A DNA stretch of 14,023 bases, from the NCBI GenBank assembly GCA_040901795.1, contig JBBDYH010000145.1, forward strand, positions 1 through 14,023, given 5' to 3'. Position 1 is the first letter of the stretch. The number at the start of each line of letters is the position of its first letter. Shown one piece after another: positions 13,127 to 14,023 of this stretch. This stretch comes from JBBDYH01 sp040901795. GTDB lineage: Bacteria > Planctomycetota > Planctomycetia > Pirellulales > JALHPA01. The position numbers and the translations under genes are program-made. The notes under the pieces are model-generated. The model was not told the origin of the DNA. It ran no database searches and saw nothing but the letters and a program-made list of their open reading frames with translations.

Positions 13127-14023
13127 CTACGGCCGGGCCAGGTTGAGCTGCGCCTCGAGCACCTTGCCAATCCGGTTGCTCGACTCTTGCAAGTGCGACT
13201 TGGTGTACGTGTCGAAGTTCACGTTGCCCGCCAGGAGCTTGTCGATCTTCTCCTTGAGGGCCTTGAGCTCGGAGAACGACACCGATTGCACGTCGGCCGG
13301 TGCGCTGGTGTTGCCCATCGCAATCTGAGACAGTCGCTGCAGGTAGCTGCGTTGCAAATTACGGCGGAGGCTGCTGACTGCGGGCTTGCGCTCGGAGTAG
13401 TCGCCGCCTTCCATCTTCTCGGCCTCGGTGAAGATGGCGGCCGTCAGGCGGCGAATCAGCTCGGCGCTGGTGAAGGCATCCTGATCGGCGGCTACTTTCA
13501 ACTCTGAGTCATAGATCCGCTGCAATGTCAGCGGCGAGAGCAACTGCATCAGGATCCGCTCTTGCCACATGGAGATCGTCTCGTGAACTGGATAATCGGC
13601 CCGCAGCGGCGGCCGCGAACCCCAGTGATCCCAGCGCGTGGCGGCCAGGTGGTTGAGCAGCTCGGGCGGGAATTGGAAGGGCTTGTCGCTGAAGACCTTC
13701 TCTTCGAGCAAGGCCAATGCGTCGCGCTGCTTCTGCGGCTCGACGACCGTGAACGGCGGCGCTGCATCCTTATCGCCCTTGTGGCTGCGGCTGATGTACA
13801 CGCCGCCTACATTGCGCGAGGCGTAGTACACGGCCTGGCCATAATGGGCCAGCAGCACACCGAACGTCCGCCGCGCCTTTTCAAAGCCTTCGCCTTCCTT
13901 GACCATCCGCTTGAGGATGGTGGGCCACAGCTCACTGATCATGCCGGTACGCATTTTGGCATATTCCAGCGTGTCCTTACCGAGATCCCAGCGGTTGCTG
14001 AGCGGATCGGGATCGATGCCGCG
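13127..14023 (-). CDS. C-terminal part of a zinc-dependent metalloprotease (DUF5117/DUF4953 family), partial
   Basis: The frame is open through the right edge of the window, so 298 residues of the C-terminus are visible and the start is missing. The opening DPDPLSNRWDLGKDTLEYAK and the helical stretches that follow (ELWPTILKRMVKEGEGFEKA, then LLAHYGQAVYYASRNVGGVY) match the region after the catalytic domain in large secreted zinc metalloproteases of this family. The HExxH zinc site would lie upstream, outside the window, so activity cannot be judged here. The rest is mostly alpha-helical (QERILMQLLSPLTLQRIYDS, AELIRRLTAAIFTEAE) and ends QLNLARP. The gene is followed by the hairpin at 13076-13099. 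The family assignment is from memory of this conserved region. Confidence 0.8.
   Translation of the reverse strand, partial: RGIDPDPLSNRWDLGKDTLEYAKMRTGMISELWPTILKRMVKEGEGFEKARRTFGVLLAHYGQAVYYASRNVGGVYISRSHKGDKDAAPPFTVVEPQKQRDALALLEEKVFSDKPFQFPPELLNHLAATRWDHWGSRPPLRADYPVHETISMWQERILMQLLSPLTLQRIYDSELKVAADQDAFTSAELIRRLTAAIFTEAEKMEGGDYSERKPAVSSLRRNLQRSYLQRLSQIAMGNTSAPADVQSVSFSELKALKEKIDKLLAGNVNFDTYTKSHLQESSNRIGKVLEAQLNLARP

Overview
The window looks like chromosomal DNA of a planctomycete, probably from the Pirellulales group. The signs are a LEPR-XLL amino terminus on one giant secreted protein, a PEP-CTERM tail on the next, dockerin-like calcium loops at the end of both, a secreted glycine-rich protein of a type I associate with planctomycetes, the end of a DUF5117/DUF4953-type zinc metalloprotease, and three unrelated kinds of short repeat. 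This assignment comes from recognised families, not from a marker gene.

Layout. Only the ATP-grasp gene at the left (129-1310) is clearly on the plus strand; its start may overlap the end of an upstream gene. The rest of the window reads leftward. From right to left these are: the metalloprotease C-terminus (13127 to the window edge) followed by a hairpin terminator; a PII signalling protein (12623-12970); a degenerate stand-alone receiver-like protein (12099-12518); a Bcp-type peroxiredoxin (11565-12047); a secreted glycine-rich protein (10549-11400); a 782-bp gap; a 1360-residue beta-rich PEP-CTERM protein (5684-9766); a 1281-residue LEPR-XLL protein with two P-type domains (1804-5649); and a small protein with a CxxC pair (1355-1627).

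The two giant genes are 34 bp apart, run in the same direction and share a homologous C-terminal module of about 150 residues ending in paired calcium loops. They are probably co-expressed surface or exported proteins. PII, receiver and peroxiredoxin form a possible operon, but the gap between the first two is almost filled by a 33-bp inverted repeat.

Most notable observations: (1) two base-for-base identical 758-bp direct repeats inside the PEP-CTERM gene; (2) three copies of a palindromic repeat inside the LEPR-XLL reading frame, read as WAEPTL-like peptides; (3) a near-consensus promoter and a terminator-like hairpin framing about 210 nt in the 782-bp gap, a small-RNA candidate; (4) a PII protein that keeps the T-loop tyrosine and 2-oxoglutarate residues but lacks the two C-terminal ATP-contacting arginines. 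I found no tRNA, rRNA, CRISPR array or complete insertion sequence, and no clear evidence of a wholly new multi-gene system.
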